From Ga0077536 sp035325705 (GTDB lineage Bacteria; Pseudomonadota; Gammaproteobacteria; Ga0077536), in assembly GCA_035325705.1 (NCBI GenBank), contig DAOKZI010000004.1, positions 62,001 through 126,000 on the forward strand: a DNA stretch of 64,000 nt. Direction: 5' to 3'. The first letter of the stretch is position 1. The number at the start of each line of letters is the position of its first letter. The notes under the pieces were generated by a model. It was not told the DNA's origin and did no database searches. It saw nothing but the letters and a program-made list of their open reading frames with translations. Positions 52,818 to 61,056 of this stretch are shown here, in pieces. Made by a program: the position numbers and the translations under genes.

Positions 52818-54809
52818 TCAGAACTCGTTCCAGATCTCGTCGTCGCCGCCCGCGGCGGCTTGCGCCCTCTTCGGCGCGGCCGGCGCAGGGATCGGCTTGC
52901 GCCACGGGCGATCGGCGCCGCGGCGTTCGACGCGCGGCGCCGGGCTCGGATCTCCGGTCTCGCCGAGCTTGAAGTAGCCGATGAGGCCGTTCAGGCCGCG
53001 GGACTCCTCGTCCATCGCTACGCTGGCTGCCGCGGATTCCTCGACCAGGGCCGCGTTTCGCTGGGTCACCCGCTCCATCTGCACGACGGCCTTGTTGACC
53101 TGCTCGATGCCAGCGGACTGCTCGACCGAGGCCGCCGCGATTTCGCCGACGATGTCGCTGAGCTTTTTCACGGAGTGGACGATCGCGGCCAGCGTCGATC
53201 CCGACTCGTTGACGAGCCGCGCACCGTCCTCGACCTTGAGCACGCTGTCCTGGATCAGCGCCTTGATCTCCTTCGCCGCCACCGCGCTGCGCTGGGCGAG
53301 GTTGCGCACTTCGCTCGCCACCACCGCGAAGCCCCGGCCGTGCTCGCCGGCGCGCGCGGCCTCGACCGCGGCGTTCAGCGCGAGGAGATTGGTCTGGAAC
53401 GCGATCTCGTCGATCACGCCGATGATGTTCGCGATCTTCGTGCTCGACTCGTTGATCTGGGCCATCGCCGCGACCGCGCCGGCGACCACGCTGCCGCCCT
53501 TCTCGGCTTCTTCGCGGGCGCTCGCGGCGAGCTGATTGGCCTGCCTGGCGTTGTCGGCGTTCTGCTTGACCGTGCCGGTCAGCTCCTCCATCGAGGCCGC
53601 GGTCTCTTCCAGCGCCGACGCCTGCTCTTCGGTGCGCGCGGAGAGATCCTGGTTGCCTTTCGCGATCTCGCCGGCCGAGCTGCCGATCGACGCGGCGGCG
53701 GCGCGGATCTTGTGCACCATGTCGCGCAGATTCGTGAGACTGCCGTTGACCGCCTCGCCGAGCACCGCGAACTCACCGCTGAACTCGTGCGAGACCTCGC
53801 GTTCGAGATCGCCCCGCGCGAGCTCGGTGACGACGCCCTTGACCTCGGTGATCGGGCCGGCGATCGCGTCCAGCATGGCGTTCATGCCCTCGACGATGCG
53901 ACGGAACTCGCCGCAGTGGCGCGCCGGATCCGCGCGACTGTCGAGCCGACCGGCGATCGCGGCGGCCGCGAGCCGCGCGCCGTCTTCCTGCAGCGCGCGC
54001 AGCGCGGCGCTGCAGGCGCCGAGGTGATGCTCGATCGCGGCGAAGTCGCCCTCCAGCGCCCGCGTGAGGGGCCCGGGAATGCGGCCTTCGGCGATCTCCT
54101 TCAGCGTCTGCGCGGTGAGCGCGATCGGCTCGACGAGGGCGTCGAGCATCCGGTTGACGTCCGTCGCGAGCTGCGCCGGGAAGTCTTCGCCGAAGGCCGC
54201 GACTTCGAGACGCGCATCGAGCCGGCCGCGGCTCACGGCCTCGAGCAGGCTCGCGATCTGGCGCTCCGCGCGACGCCGATCGCTCAGATCGATCCACTCG
54301 ACGACCAGGCCGACGCGCTCGCCCGCGTCGTTCGCCACGGGCGTGGCGACGAGCTTCATGCTCCGTCCATCGAGCTCCCGCTCGGCCGTGTGTGACGCAG
54401 ACAGCGCGGCGAGCGTCTGGCGCTGCTGCCCGACTTCGATGTGCGCGAACAGCCGCTGCGCGCGCTCGCTGGCGTAGACGATCTCGAGAGCCTCGTCCGC
54501 AATCGTCAGCGTCGCGCTCGATGCGTCCAGCGCCCGCCGGAGGCGCCGGGCCTCGTGCTCCGCGCGCTGCGTGCGGCCGCGCAGCTCGGTCTGCAGAGTC
54601 GCGAGCGATCGCATCAGCTCGGCGATCTCGTCGCGACCTTCGACGGGGATCGCAGCGCTGAAATCGCCCTGGGCGAGCCGCTCCACGATCGCGACCCCGA
54701 TCTTCACGCGGCGCGCCGTCGAGCGGCCGCCCAGCCACGCCATCGTGCCGCGCAGCGCGGCAAGGAGTTTGCCCTGTATTTTGAGGCGGGAAAGATCCGG
54801 CATCGGCAT
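52818..54809 (-). CDS. Cytoplasmic methyl-accepting chemotaxis-type receptor with CheR-tethering tail
   Basis: A 663-residue chemoreceptor without a clear transmembrane helix. In order: a HAMP-like segment (VERLAQGDFSAAIPVEGRDE), a PAS-like domain (LDASSATLTIADEALEIVYA), two or more further HAMP-like units (SRGRLDARLEVAAFGEDF; LARGDLEREVSHEFSGEF), and the signalling hairpin with IDEIAFQTNLLALNAAVEAA and RAGEHGRGFAVVASEVRNLA. It ends DDEIWNEF, a WxxF pentapeptide-type tether for CheR/CheB. No che genes are nearby. Start ATG at 54809 (MPMPDLSR) or 54803. Confidence 0.9.
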   Translation of the reverse strand: MPMPDLSRLKIQGKLLAALRGTMAWLGGRSTARRVKIGVAIVERLAQGDFSAAIPVEGRDEIAELMRSLATLQTELRGRTQRAEHEARRLRRALDASSATLTIADEALEIVYASERAQRLFAHIEVGQQRQTLAALSASHTAERELDGRSMKLVATPVANDAGERVGLVVEWIDLSDRRRAERQIASLLEAVSRGRLDARLEVAAFGEDFPAQLATDVNRMLDALVEPIALTAQTLKEIAEGRIPGPLTRALEGDFAAIEHHLGACSAALRALQEDGARLAAAAIAGRLDSRADPARHCGEFRRIVEGMNAMLDAIAGPITEVKGVVTELARGDLEREVSHEFSGEFAVLGEAVNGSLTNLRDMVHKIRAAAASIGSSAGEIAKGNQDLSARTEEQASALEETAASMEELTGTVKQNADNARQANQLAASAREEAEKGGSVVAGAVAAMAQINESSTKIANIIGVIDEIAFQTNLLALNAAVEAARAGEHGRGFAVVASEVRNLAQRSAVAAKEIKALIQDSVLKVEDGARLVNESGSTLAAIVHSVKKLSDIVGEIAAASVEQSAGIEQVNKAVVQMERVTQRNAALVEESAAASVAMDEESRGLNGLIGYFKLGETGDPSPAPRVERRGADRPWRKPIPAPAAPKRAQAAAGGDDEIWNEF

Positions 54810-54973
54810 GATCGGCGGCTTCCGTGTGTGGTCCCGGGCGCGCGCGACGCGCGCGTCTTACGCGGGAGGTAACGGCTGCCTACACGCAAGCTTTAAGCGC
54901 GCTGCGAAAGCAGCGCTGTCGCACACGGCTGCGGAGCGTATCTACGCTCGGCCGTTTATTTATATGTCAGTTC

Positions 54974-55313
54974 GTAGGTTGGGCTGACGCAGGAAGCCAA
55001 CGTTCAGCGCCCGATGTTGGGCTTCCTGCGTCAGCCCAACGATGATGAGGCGCGCGCATCACCCCCAATCATGAAAGAGACATAGTCCTCCAACGTGAAC
55101 GGCGCTTTCGTAGCCCGGGTGGAGCGCGCAGCGCGTAACCCGGGATCGGCGCCCGCCGTCCGCTCCTGCAGTCGAGAAGACCCGGCGCGGTGCGCGCCGC
55201 GCAGGGCCGAAATCCTTTACGTATCGAGCATGCCCGATCCCGGGTTCCGCTACGCTGCACCCGGGCTACGAGAACGAGGGCGCCCTCTTTCACGGCAACC
55301 TACGGCCTCTCGG
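54974..55313. repeat. Composite repeat cassette B-F-E-A1-G-D
   Basis: The 515-bp spacer 54810-55324 contains, in order, a B element (54974-55039), F (GATGAGGCGCGCGCATCACC, 55043-55062, continuing to 55078), E (ACATAGTCCTCCAACGTGAA, 55079-55098), an A1 half (55111-55145), G (about 55169-55271, with GGCGCGGTGCGCGCCGCGC) and D (CTCTTTCACGGCAACCTACG, 55293-55312). The order matches 7505-7837. Before it, 54810-54973 holds the receptor's upstream region with GAGCGTATCTACGCTC. No gene is supported. Confidence 0.87.
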
Positions 55314-55324
55314 CCATCTCCATC

Positions 55325-56326
55325 TCAGCCGAGCAGCTCGGCGAGCGCGCGATCGATGTGCGCGTTGTCCTCGGGCGCCATGCCGAAGCCGGCGCCGTGT
55401 CCCCAGCCGGAGACGATCGGCCGCAGCTCGGCCTGCGGCATGCGGGCGACCTCGGCCGCGTTGTCCGCGACGGCGAAATACTGATCGGTCGTGCCCGGCA
55501 TTACGATGGCGCGGCTGCGGATGGCACCCAGGGCGGCGTCGAGATCGCCGCCGAAGACGGGATTGGCACTGATGTCGGCGTCGAGCCAGGTATCCGCCAT
55601 CGCGAGCAGATCGTTGGCGTCGTTCTGCAGGAAATACTGCTGCGTGAGCTTCACGACGTCCGCGCGCGACTGCAGGCCGAGCTGGCGGTAGAGCTTCTCG
55701 CGCAGAAAATCGGCGCTGAACAGCCAGGCGGCATAGACCCGGCCGAAGGCCAGCAGCCCGCGCAGCGGCGGGTGCTCGTACCAGCCGTCCTTCCAGTCGG
55801 GGTCCAGCATCAGCGCGCCCTTGGCGCTGTCGACGAAGAGATGGTTCAGATCGGAGATCTTCGCCGCGCCGCAGATCGGCGCGATCGCGTCGACCATCTC
55901 GGGGTACAGCGCGCCCCACTGGTAGGCCTGCATGCCGCCCATGGAATAGCCGGCGACGAGGCGGATGCGGCGGACGTCGAAGACTTCGGTCAGCAGCCGG
56001 TGCTGGCACACGACGTTGTCATAGAGGCTCAGCAGCGGAAAGCCGCCGCGCCCGTAGGGCGCCGGCATATTGCTGGGCGAGGAGGACAGGCCGTTGCCGA
56101 ACATGTTCGGCACGATCACGAAATAGCGCGAGGGATCGATGGCGCGACCCGGCGCGTGCAGGTAGGCGGTGTCCGCGTCGCGCCCGCCGTAGAAGGTCGG
56201 CACGAGGATCACGTTGTCGCGCGCCGCGGCGAGCTGACCGTAGCTGCGATAGACGAGCTTGAGGTTGAGGGTGACGCCGGACTGGGTCGTGTAGCCCGGG
56301 ATGTCGAATACCGCGTGCTCGGTCAT
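55325..56326 (-). CDS. Alpha/beta hydrolase, homoserine O-acetyltransferase (MetX)-like
   Basis: A 333-residue alpha/beta-hydrolase-fold protein of the MetX-like group. It has YRSYGQLAAARDNVILVPTF, FVIVPNMFGNGLSSSPSNMP, the nucleophile elbow VAGYSMGGMQAYQWGALYPE (Ser), MPGTTDQYF (Asp) and GWGHGAGFG (His). Acyltransferase or esterase activity is possible; true MetX proteins usually end with a longer C-terminal segment and have a different His context. ATG at 56326 is preferred over 56395. It follows YbjQ and SMR genes on the same strand. Confidence 0.85.
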   Translation of the reverse strand: MTEHAVFDIPGYTTQSGVTLNLKLVYRSYGQLAAARDNVILVPTFYGGRDADTAYLHAPGRAIDPSRYFVIVPNMFGNGLSSSPSNMPAPYGRGGFPLLSLYDNVVCQHRLLTEVFDVRRIRLVAGYSMGGMQAYQWGALYPEMVDAIAPICGAAKISDLNHLFVDSAKGALMLDPDWKDGWYEHPPLRGLLAFGRVYAAWLFSADFLREKLYRQLGLQSRADVVKLTQQYFLQNDANDLLAMADTWLDADISANPVFGGDLDAALGAIRSRAIVMPGTTDQYFAVADNAAEVARMPQAELRPIVSGWGHGAGFGMAPEDNAHIDRALAELLG

Positions 56327-56357
56327 GCTGGCTCCTTCGTGCCTCGGCCGGCGGACC

Positions 56358-56702
56358 TCAGCGCCGCGTCGCGACGACCGCGGTGCCGCTGGCACAGACC
56401 ATCAGCATCTCGTTCAGCGTCTCGTAGTCGAGATCGATGCCGATGACGGCGTTCGCCCCCAGCGCCTGCGCCTGCTCGGCCATCTCCGCCAAGGCGAGCT
56501 CGCGCGCCCGGCTCAGCGCGGACTCGTAGCCGCCCGCACGGCCGCCGACGACGTCGCGCACGCGGGCGAAGAGATCGCGAAAAATGTTCGCGCCGATGAT
56601 GGCTTCGCTGACGACGACGCCCTTGTACTCCGTGATGTCGTAGCCATCCAGCCGGCTCGTCGTCGAGAGCACGAAGCCGGGTTTGCGATATTCCTGCGCC
56701 AT
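56358..56702 (-). CDS. YbjQ/UPF0145 family protein
   Basis: A 114-residue protein of the YbjQ family: LSTTSRLDGYDITEYKGVVV, SEAIIGANIFRDLFARVRDV, AEMAEQAQALGANAVIGIDL and a final VCASGTAVVATRR. YbjQ proteins form pentamers and were once called heavy-metal-binding; function is not firmly known. It is 45 bp after the SMR gene and 31 bp before the MetX-like gene on the same strand. Confidence 0.93.
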   Translation of the reverse strand: MAQEYRKPGFVLSTTSRLDGYDITEYKGVVVSEAIIGANIFRDLFARVRDVVGGRAGGYESALSRARELALAEMAEQAQALGANAVIGIDLDYETLNEMLMVCASGTAVVATRR

Positions 56703-56747
56703 GCGGTTCTCCCTTCGTGTCTGCCTGGGCGAGCGCCCGGGCGTGAT

Positions 56748-57086
56748 TCAGTGTGGCATCGACGAGGAGAACAGCGCCAGCACCAGCACGCCGGCGAGAA
56801 TCAGCGCGATGCCGAGCAGCGCCGGCGGATCCAAGGTCTGGCCATAGAGCCGCCACGCGAAGAGCAGCACGAGCACCTGACCGACGCCGGACCAGATCGC
56901 ATACGCGATCCCGACCGGTATCGTGCGCAGCGTCAGGCTCAGCAGGTAGAACGCGGCCACGTAGCCGCCGAGCACCAGCGCCGTCGGCCCCGGCACGCGG
57001 AAACCGTCGGCGGCCTTCAGCGCGGTCGTCGCCACCACTTCGCAGACGATCGCGAACAGCAGGGTCAGATAGGGCAAGCCGGTCAC
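56748..57086 (-). CDS. Small multidrug resistance (SMR) efflux protein, EmrE-like
   Basis: A 112-residue four-helix proton-coupled exporter of cationic toxicants. The essential membrane Glu is in LLFAIVCEVVATTALKAADG; also seen are YVAAFYLLSLTLRTIPVGIA and YAIWSGVGQVLVLLFAW, ending SSSMPH as in EmrE. The GTG at 57086 gives the usual length; a longer frame to 57185 adds unlikely residues. It is the first gene of a minus-strand group with ybjQ and the MetX-like gene. Confidence 0.93.
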   Translation of the reverse strand: MTGLPYLTLLFAIVCEVVATTALKAADGFRVPGPTALVLGGYVAAFYLLSLTLRTIPVGIAYAIWSGVGQVLVLLFAWRLYGQTLDPPALLGIALILAGVLVLALFSSSMPH

Positions 57087-57202
57087 TCCGTATCGAGGCG
57101 CGCCGATTATCGCGAGCGCCGCCCGCAGCGGCCAGCGGCGGCGGATTGCCAAGGGCGGCGGCGCCCCGCAAGCTACGCGCGACATCCACTGCCGCCATCT
57201 TC

Positions 57203-58828
57203 ATGTTCCCCGCCCTGCGCCTCTGGTTCGATCGCAACCTGCTGTCCCTCGCGCGCGAGCTGCGCTGGTCCTATCTGCCGCCGCTGATGGTCTACGTCGC
57301 CGCCGGCGTATCGGGATTGACCGGCATCGTCGGCACCTTCTTCATCAAGGAATACCTCGATCTGTCGGCGGCCTTCCTCGCCGCCGTCGGCTTCTGGGCC
57401 GGCATCCCGTGGGCGCTGAAGATGCCGATGGGCCATCTGGTCGATCTGATCTGGCGCTGGAAGGAAGGCCTGGTCTTTCTCGGCGCCGGCCTCATCGCGG
57501 CGAGTCTGCTGATCATGATCGGGCTCATCGGCGAGCCTGCGGCGATGGCCGCCGTGATGCCCGCGGCGAGCTGGTACGTGCTCGCGACGCTGCTCGCGCC
57601 GGTCGGCTACATGATGCAGGACACGGTCGCGGACGCGATGACCGTCGAAGCCGTGCCGCGCGTCGACGCGCAGGGCCAGCCGATCGATCCGGCCACGCGG
57701 CGCTTGATGAACACGACGATGCAGACGCTGGGGCGCGTCGCGATCATCGGCGGCGGCGTGCTGGTGTCGGCCGCGAACGTCGTGCTCTTCGCCGGTGCCG
57801 ACGCGCTGCCACAGGCCGAGAAGGTCGCGATCTACCGCGAGGTCTACTGCTACGCGCTCGCGATCCCCGTGATCTCCGTCGCCGGCGTGCTGCTCGCGAT
57901 CGCGATGCGGCGCCGGCGACGCGCCGCGCTCGCCGCGCAGGGCTATGCGGGCGCCGCGCTCGAAGAGGCGATCAACGGCCGGCAGGAAGCGACGAAGCCG
58001 AACTGGACCATCCTCGGCGGCAGCCTCGTGTTCGTCGCCGTCACGCTCGTCGCGGGTCTCGCCTCGCTGCCCTATGCGCAGGAGCTGATCTTCGCCGGCT
58101 CCTTCGCCATCATCGCCTTCCTGATGTGGCGGCTGCTCGGCGAGCTCGACGAAGCGGCGCGGCGCACCCTGCTCGGTACCGCGATCGTGATCTTCGTGTT
58201 CCGCGCGCTGCCGGGCACGGGCGCCGGCTCGACGTGGTGGATGATCGACGAGCTCGGCTTCGATCAGTCCTTCATCGCGCGGCTGTCGCTGATCGCGAGC
58301 GTGTTGACCCTGGTCGGTCTGTTCGCGTTCCGGCGCATGATGGCGGAGCGCTCGATCGCCTGGATCGTCGGGCTGCTGACGCTGGCCGGCTTCCTGCTCG
58401 GCCTGCCGACGCTCGGCATGTACTACGGCCTGCACGAATGGACCGCCGCCCATACCGGCGGCATCGTCGATGCGCGCTTCATCGCCCTCATCGATACGGC
58501 GCTCGAATCCCCGCTCGGCCAGATTTCGATGGTGCCGCTGCTGGCGTGGATCGCGAACTCGGCGCCCTCCCATCTCAAGGCCACCTACTTCGCGGTGATG
58601 GCCTCCTTCACGAATCTCGCCCTCTCCGCTTCCCAGCTCGGCACGCGCTGGCTGAACGAGATTTACATCATCACGCGCGAGACGCGCGATCCCGTCACGC
58701 ACGCCATCAGCGCACCGAGCGACTACAGCCAGCTCGGCGCACTGCTGATCACGGTGCTCGCCATCGCCCTCCTCGCCCCCTTCACCGCCATTCTGCTGAC
58801 GCGCCTCGCGGGCCTGCGCAGCGCGTGA
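57203..58828 (+). CDS. MFS/BT1-like membrane transporter
   Basis: A 541-residue integral membrane protein with about 12 hydrophobic helices. It resembles BT1/folate-biopterin-type transporters of the major facilitator superfamily: SGLTGIVGTFFIKEYLDLSA, FWAGIPWALKMPMGHLVDLI, APVGYMMQDTVADAMTVEAV. Its substrate cannot be told. ATG at 57203 begins just after a 116-bp divergent region shared with the SMR gene. It ends 33 bp before a perfect B palindrome. Confidence 0.8.
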   Translation: MFPALRLWFDRNLLSLARELRWSYLPPLMVYVAAGVSGLTGIVGTFFIKEYLDLSAAFLAAVGFWAGIPWALKMPMGHLVDLIWRWKEGLVFLGAGLIAASLLIMIGLIGEPAAMAAVMPAASWYVLATLLAPVGYMMQDTVADAMTVEAVPRVDAQGQPIDPATRRLMNTTMQTLGRVAIIGGGVLVSAANVVLFAGADALPQAEKVAIYREVYCYALAIPVISVAGVLLAIAMRRRRRAALAAQGYAGAALEEAINGRQEATKPNWTILGGSLVFVAVTLVAGLASLPYAQELIFAGSFAIIAFLMWRLLGELDEAARRTLLGTAIVIFVFRALPGTGAGSTWWMIDELGFDQSFIARLSLIASVLTLVGLFAFRRMMAERSIAWIVGLLTLAGFLLGLPTLGMYYGLHEWTAAHTGGIVDARFIALIDTALESPLGQISMVPLLAWIANSAPSHLKATYFAVMASFTNLALSASQLGTRWLNEIYIITRETRDPVTHAISAPSDYSQLGALLITVLAIALLAPFTAILLTRLAGLRSA

Positions 58829-58860
58829 GCGCCGCCTGGGGAGCGTCGTAACTCGAGTTC

Positions 58861-58932
58861 GTAGGTTGGGCTGACGAAGGAAGCCCAACATCGGGCGCCG
58901 AACGTTGGGCTTCCTTCGTCAGCCCAACCTAC
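58861..58932. repeat. 72-bp B palindrome between converging transporter and monooxygenase genes
   Basis: GTAGGTTGGGCTGACGAAGG and its inverted end form a near-perfect stem around CATCGGGCGCCGAACG. All 72 bases are identical to 23463-23534. The sequence ends 9 bp before the stop codon of the minus-strand gene. Confidence 0.96.
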
Positions 58933-58941
58933 TTGCTACCG

Positions 58942-60120
58942 CTACCCGCGCTTTAGCGCCGCCGTTTCCGCCGCGTGCTTGGCCTGCACCGCCTCGATGG
59001 CCTGGCGCTGCGCCTCGACGAGCTCGCTGCGCGCGATGGCCGCGCGGGCCCGCGCGTTCAGCGTCGCCTGCGCCTGGCCCTGGTAGCGCGGCATCACGTA
59101 TCTCGCGATCAGCTCGTAGCTGCGCCGTGTCGCCTGCGTGTTGGCCCATTCATGGGCCAGCATCAGATAGGCGCCAAAGCCGCCGTTCGACTGCGCGAGC
59201 AGCCGATCGATCTGCGCGCAGACGTCGTCCGGCGTGCCGATTGCGCCCATGCCGGACTCGGCGACGTAGTCGATCATCTCGCCGACGTCCTTGCCCATGA
59301 CGTTCATGTGCGGCAGGCCGGCGACGCTCTGGAAATAGCTGAACCAGTGCTCGATGCCGTAGGCGACCTCGGCATGCGCCTGGGCGCGCGTCTCCGCGCA
59401 GTGCACGAGGCCGACGAGCCGCCACTTCGCGCGATCGGCGACGGTGCCGAACTGCGCGGCCCGCTGCTCCATCACGCTCCAGTGCATGCCGAGCGCGTCG
59501 AAGCCCGCGGCCTGCGTCGCGCCCAGCGACAGCAGGCCGACGCCGTGCTTGCCGGCGAGCCGCGGCCCGGACGGGCTCGCGACCGCGGCGACGGCGACGT
59601 CGAACAGCGGCGAAGAATAAGGCCGCAGGTGCAGGTGCGCGTCGCGCAGCTCCCAGCGATGATTCTTGAAATTGACGGGCTCGTCGCTCGTCAACAGCTT
59701 CATCACGAGATCGAAGCCCTGCTCCAGCAGATCGCGCGTCTCGGACTGCGCGATGCCGATCATCGCCGCATCCGTCGGCAGCGATCCCGGGCCGGCCCCG
59801 AACATCACGCGGCCGCGCGTCAGATGATCGAGCAGTACCAGGCGCTGGGCGATCCACAGCGGGTGGTGATAGCCGATGCTGATGACGCCGGTGCCGAGCT
59901 TGATGTGGCGGGTGCGCTCGGCGGCCGTGGCGATGAAGATCTCGGGCGAGGCGATGATCTCCATGCCGGCCGAATGATGCTCCCCGATCCAGGCCTCCTC
60001 GTAGCCCAGGGCATCGAGGTGCTGGATCAGCTCGAGATCGCGCTGGAGGGCGAGCGTCGGGTTCGTGCCCGGGGCGTGGAAAGGCGCAAGAAAGATACCG
60101 AAGCGCATGCGGCCGGTCAT
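58942..60120 (-). CDS. Luciferase-like (LLM class) flavin-dependent oxidoreductase
   Basis: A 392-residue luciferase-like monooxygenase: MRFGIFLAPFHAPGTNPTLA, ALGYEEAWIGEHHSAGMEII, GTGVISIGYHHPLWIAQRLV, LLDHLTRGRVMFGAGPGSLP and a C-terminal helical tail rich in Ala. It uses reduced flavin to oxidise a hydrophobic or aldehyde-like substrate. ATG at 60120 is preferred. Unlike the first LLM gene it has no flavin reductase partner beside it. Confidence 0.9.
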   Translation of the reverse strand: MTGRMRFGIFLAPFHAPGTNPTLALQRDLELIQHLDALGYEEAWIGEHHSAGMEIIASPEIFIATAAERTRHIKLGTGVISIGYHHPLWIAQRLVLLDHLTRGRVMFGAGPGSLPTDAAMIGIAQSETRDLLEQGFDLVMKLLTSDEPVNFKNHRWELRDAHLHLRPYSSPLFDVAVAAVASPSGPRLAGKHGVGLLSLGATQAAGFDALGMHWSVMEQRAAQFGTVADRAKWRLVGLVHCAETRAQAHAEVAYGIEHWFSYFQSVAGLPHMNVMGKDVGEMIDYVAESGMGAIGTPDDVCAQIDRLLAQSNGGFGAYLMLAHEWANTQATRRSYELIARYVMPRYQGQAQATLNARARAAIARSELVEAQRQAIEAVQAKHAAETAALKRG

Positions 60121-60466
60121 GGCGGTCTCCTCTCGGTGGCGGCGTATGGGAGGCGCCGACCATAACACCGCCCCTCCTCGCCCGACCACCCGGCCGCGAC
60201 GACGGCCTCCACCGCGCGGGCCGTCCGGTGGCCGCAGGACGACAGATTCTGCCGTCCTACGTCAGTTTCCGGCGCGCCGCCGCCGCGCGCGGCGCGGTTC
60301 GACGCAGCGTTCATAGAGTAAGGAAAAGATGAACTGCGATGGGCTGCTCACTCGCCCGAGCTGCGGCTGTGACGCGCATTGCAGGCCTACCCGCCGCAGG
60401 TGCCGCTCGACATCGCTGGCATCGCGCTTGCTCGAACGAGGCAAGCAAGTCGAAGAGCCGACGCCG
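60121..60466. other. Divergent intergenic region
   Basis: A 346-bp region between divergent starts with no repeat modules. TAAGGAAAAG just before an ATG at 60329 is a strong ribosome-binding site, and that ATG is in frame with the exported protein below; it could give a 46-residue N-terminal extension or a leader peptide. Confidence 0.45.
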
Positions 60467-61000
60467 ATGAAATCCTTGACCCGCCTCGCCGCCACGCTGC
60501 TCGCGCTGTCGCTGTCCGCGCCGATGGCCCTGGCCGCCACGCTGAATCAGACGTTCATGAACGATTTCACGTCGAACGCGCTGTATCTGTGGTCCGATGT
60601 GCCGGCCGAGCTGCAGCTCGGCGCCGTCGCCTTCGGCAGCGGCATGCAGGGCTGGTCCGTGCAGTCAGCGAGCGCCGCGGCGCTCGTGCTCACGGGTCCC
60701 ACCGTCGCCGCCGGACAGGGACGCTTCACGCTGCGCCTCGACTACCTCAGCCGGCCGTTCTCGCTGCAGTGGGCGGAAGTGTTCTTCGACAGCGGCATCA
60801 ACCGCATTCTCGGCGCCGGGACGCTGAGCTATTCGGCGAGCGGCTGGGCCAATGCGAACGCCTTCACGCACGCGGCCGACATTCCGCATCAGTTCGCCGC
60901 GCCGGCCTCGGTGCCGCTGCCGCCCTCCGCCGTGCTGCTGTCCTCGGCGCTGCTGTTCCTGCCGCTGCGCCGGCTGCAGCGCCGGCGCACACGCGCCTGA
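60467..61000 (+). CDS. Exported protein with VPLPA-CTERM-like sorting tail
   Basis: A 177-residue protein with a signal peptide (MKSLTRLAATLLALSLSAPM, cleavage near ALAA) and a mature part of beta strands (GRFTLRLDYLSRPFSLQWAE). The C-terminus reads VPLPPSAVLLSSALLFLPLR then RLQRRR: a VPLP motif, a hydrophobic helix and a basic tail, the tripartite PEP-CTERM/VPLPA-CTERM sorting signal recognised by exosortase. No exosortase gene is in the window. ATG 60467 suits the signal peptide but has a weak RBS; ATG 60329 has a better RBS. The function of the mature domain is unknown. Confidence 0.78.
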   Translation: MKSLTRLAATLLALSLSAPMALAATLNQTFMNDFTSNALYLWSDVPAELQLGAVAFGSGMQGWSVQSASAAALVLTGPTVAAGQGRFTLRLDYLSRPFSLQWAEVFFDSGINRILGAGTLSYSASGWANANAFTHAADIPHQFAAPASVPLPPSAVLLSSALLFLPLRRLQRRRTRA

Positions 61001-61056
61001 TCTCGATTTCCCTCCCTCCGCGAAACATTCGGCGCCCTTCGGGGCGCCATTTTTTT

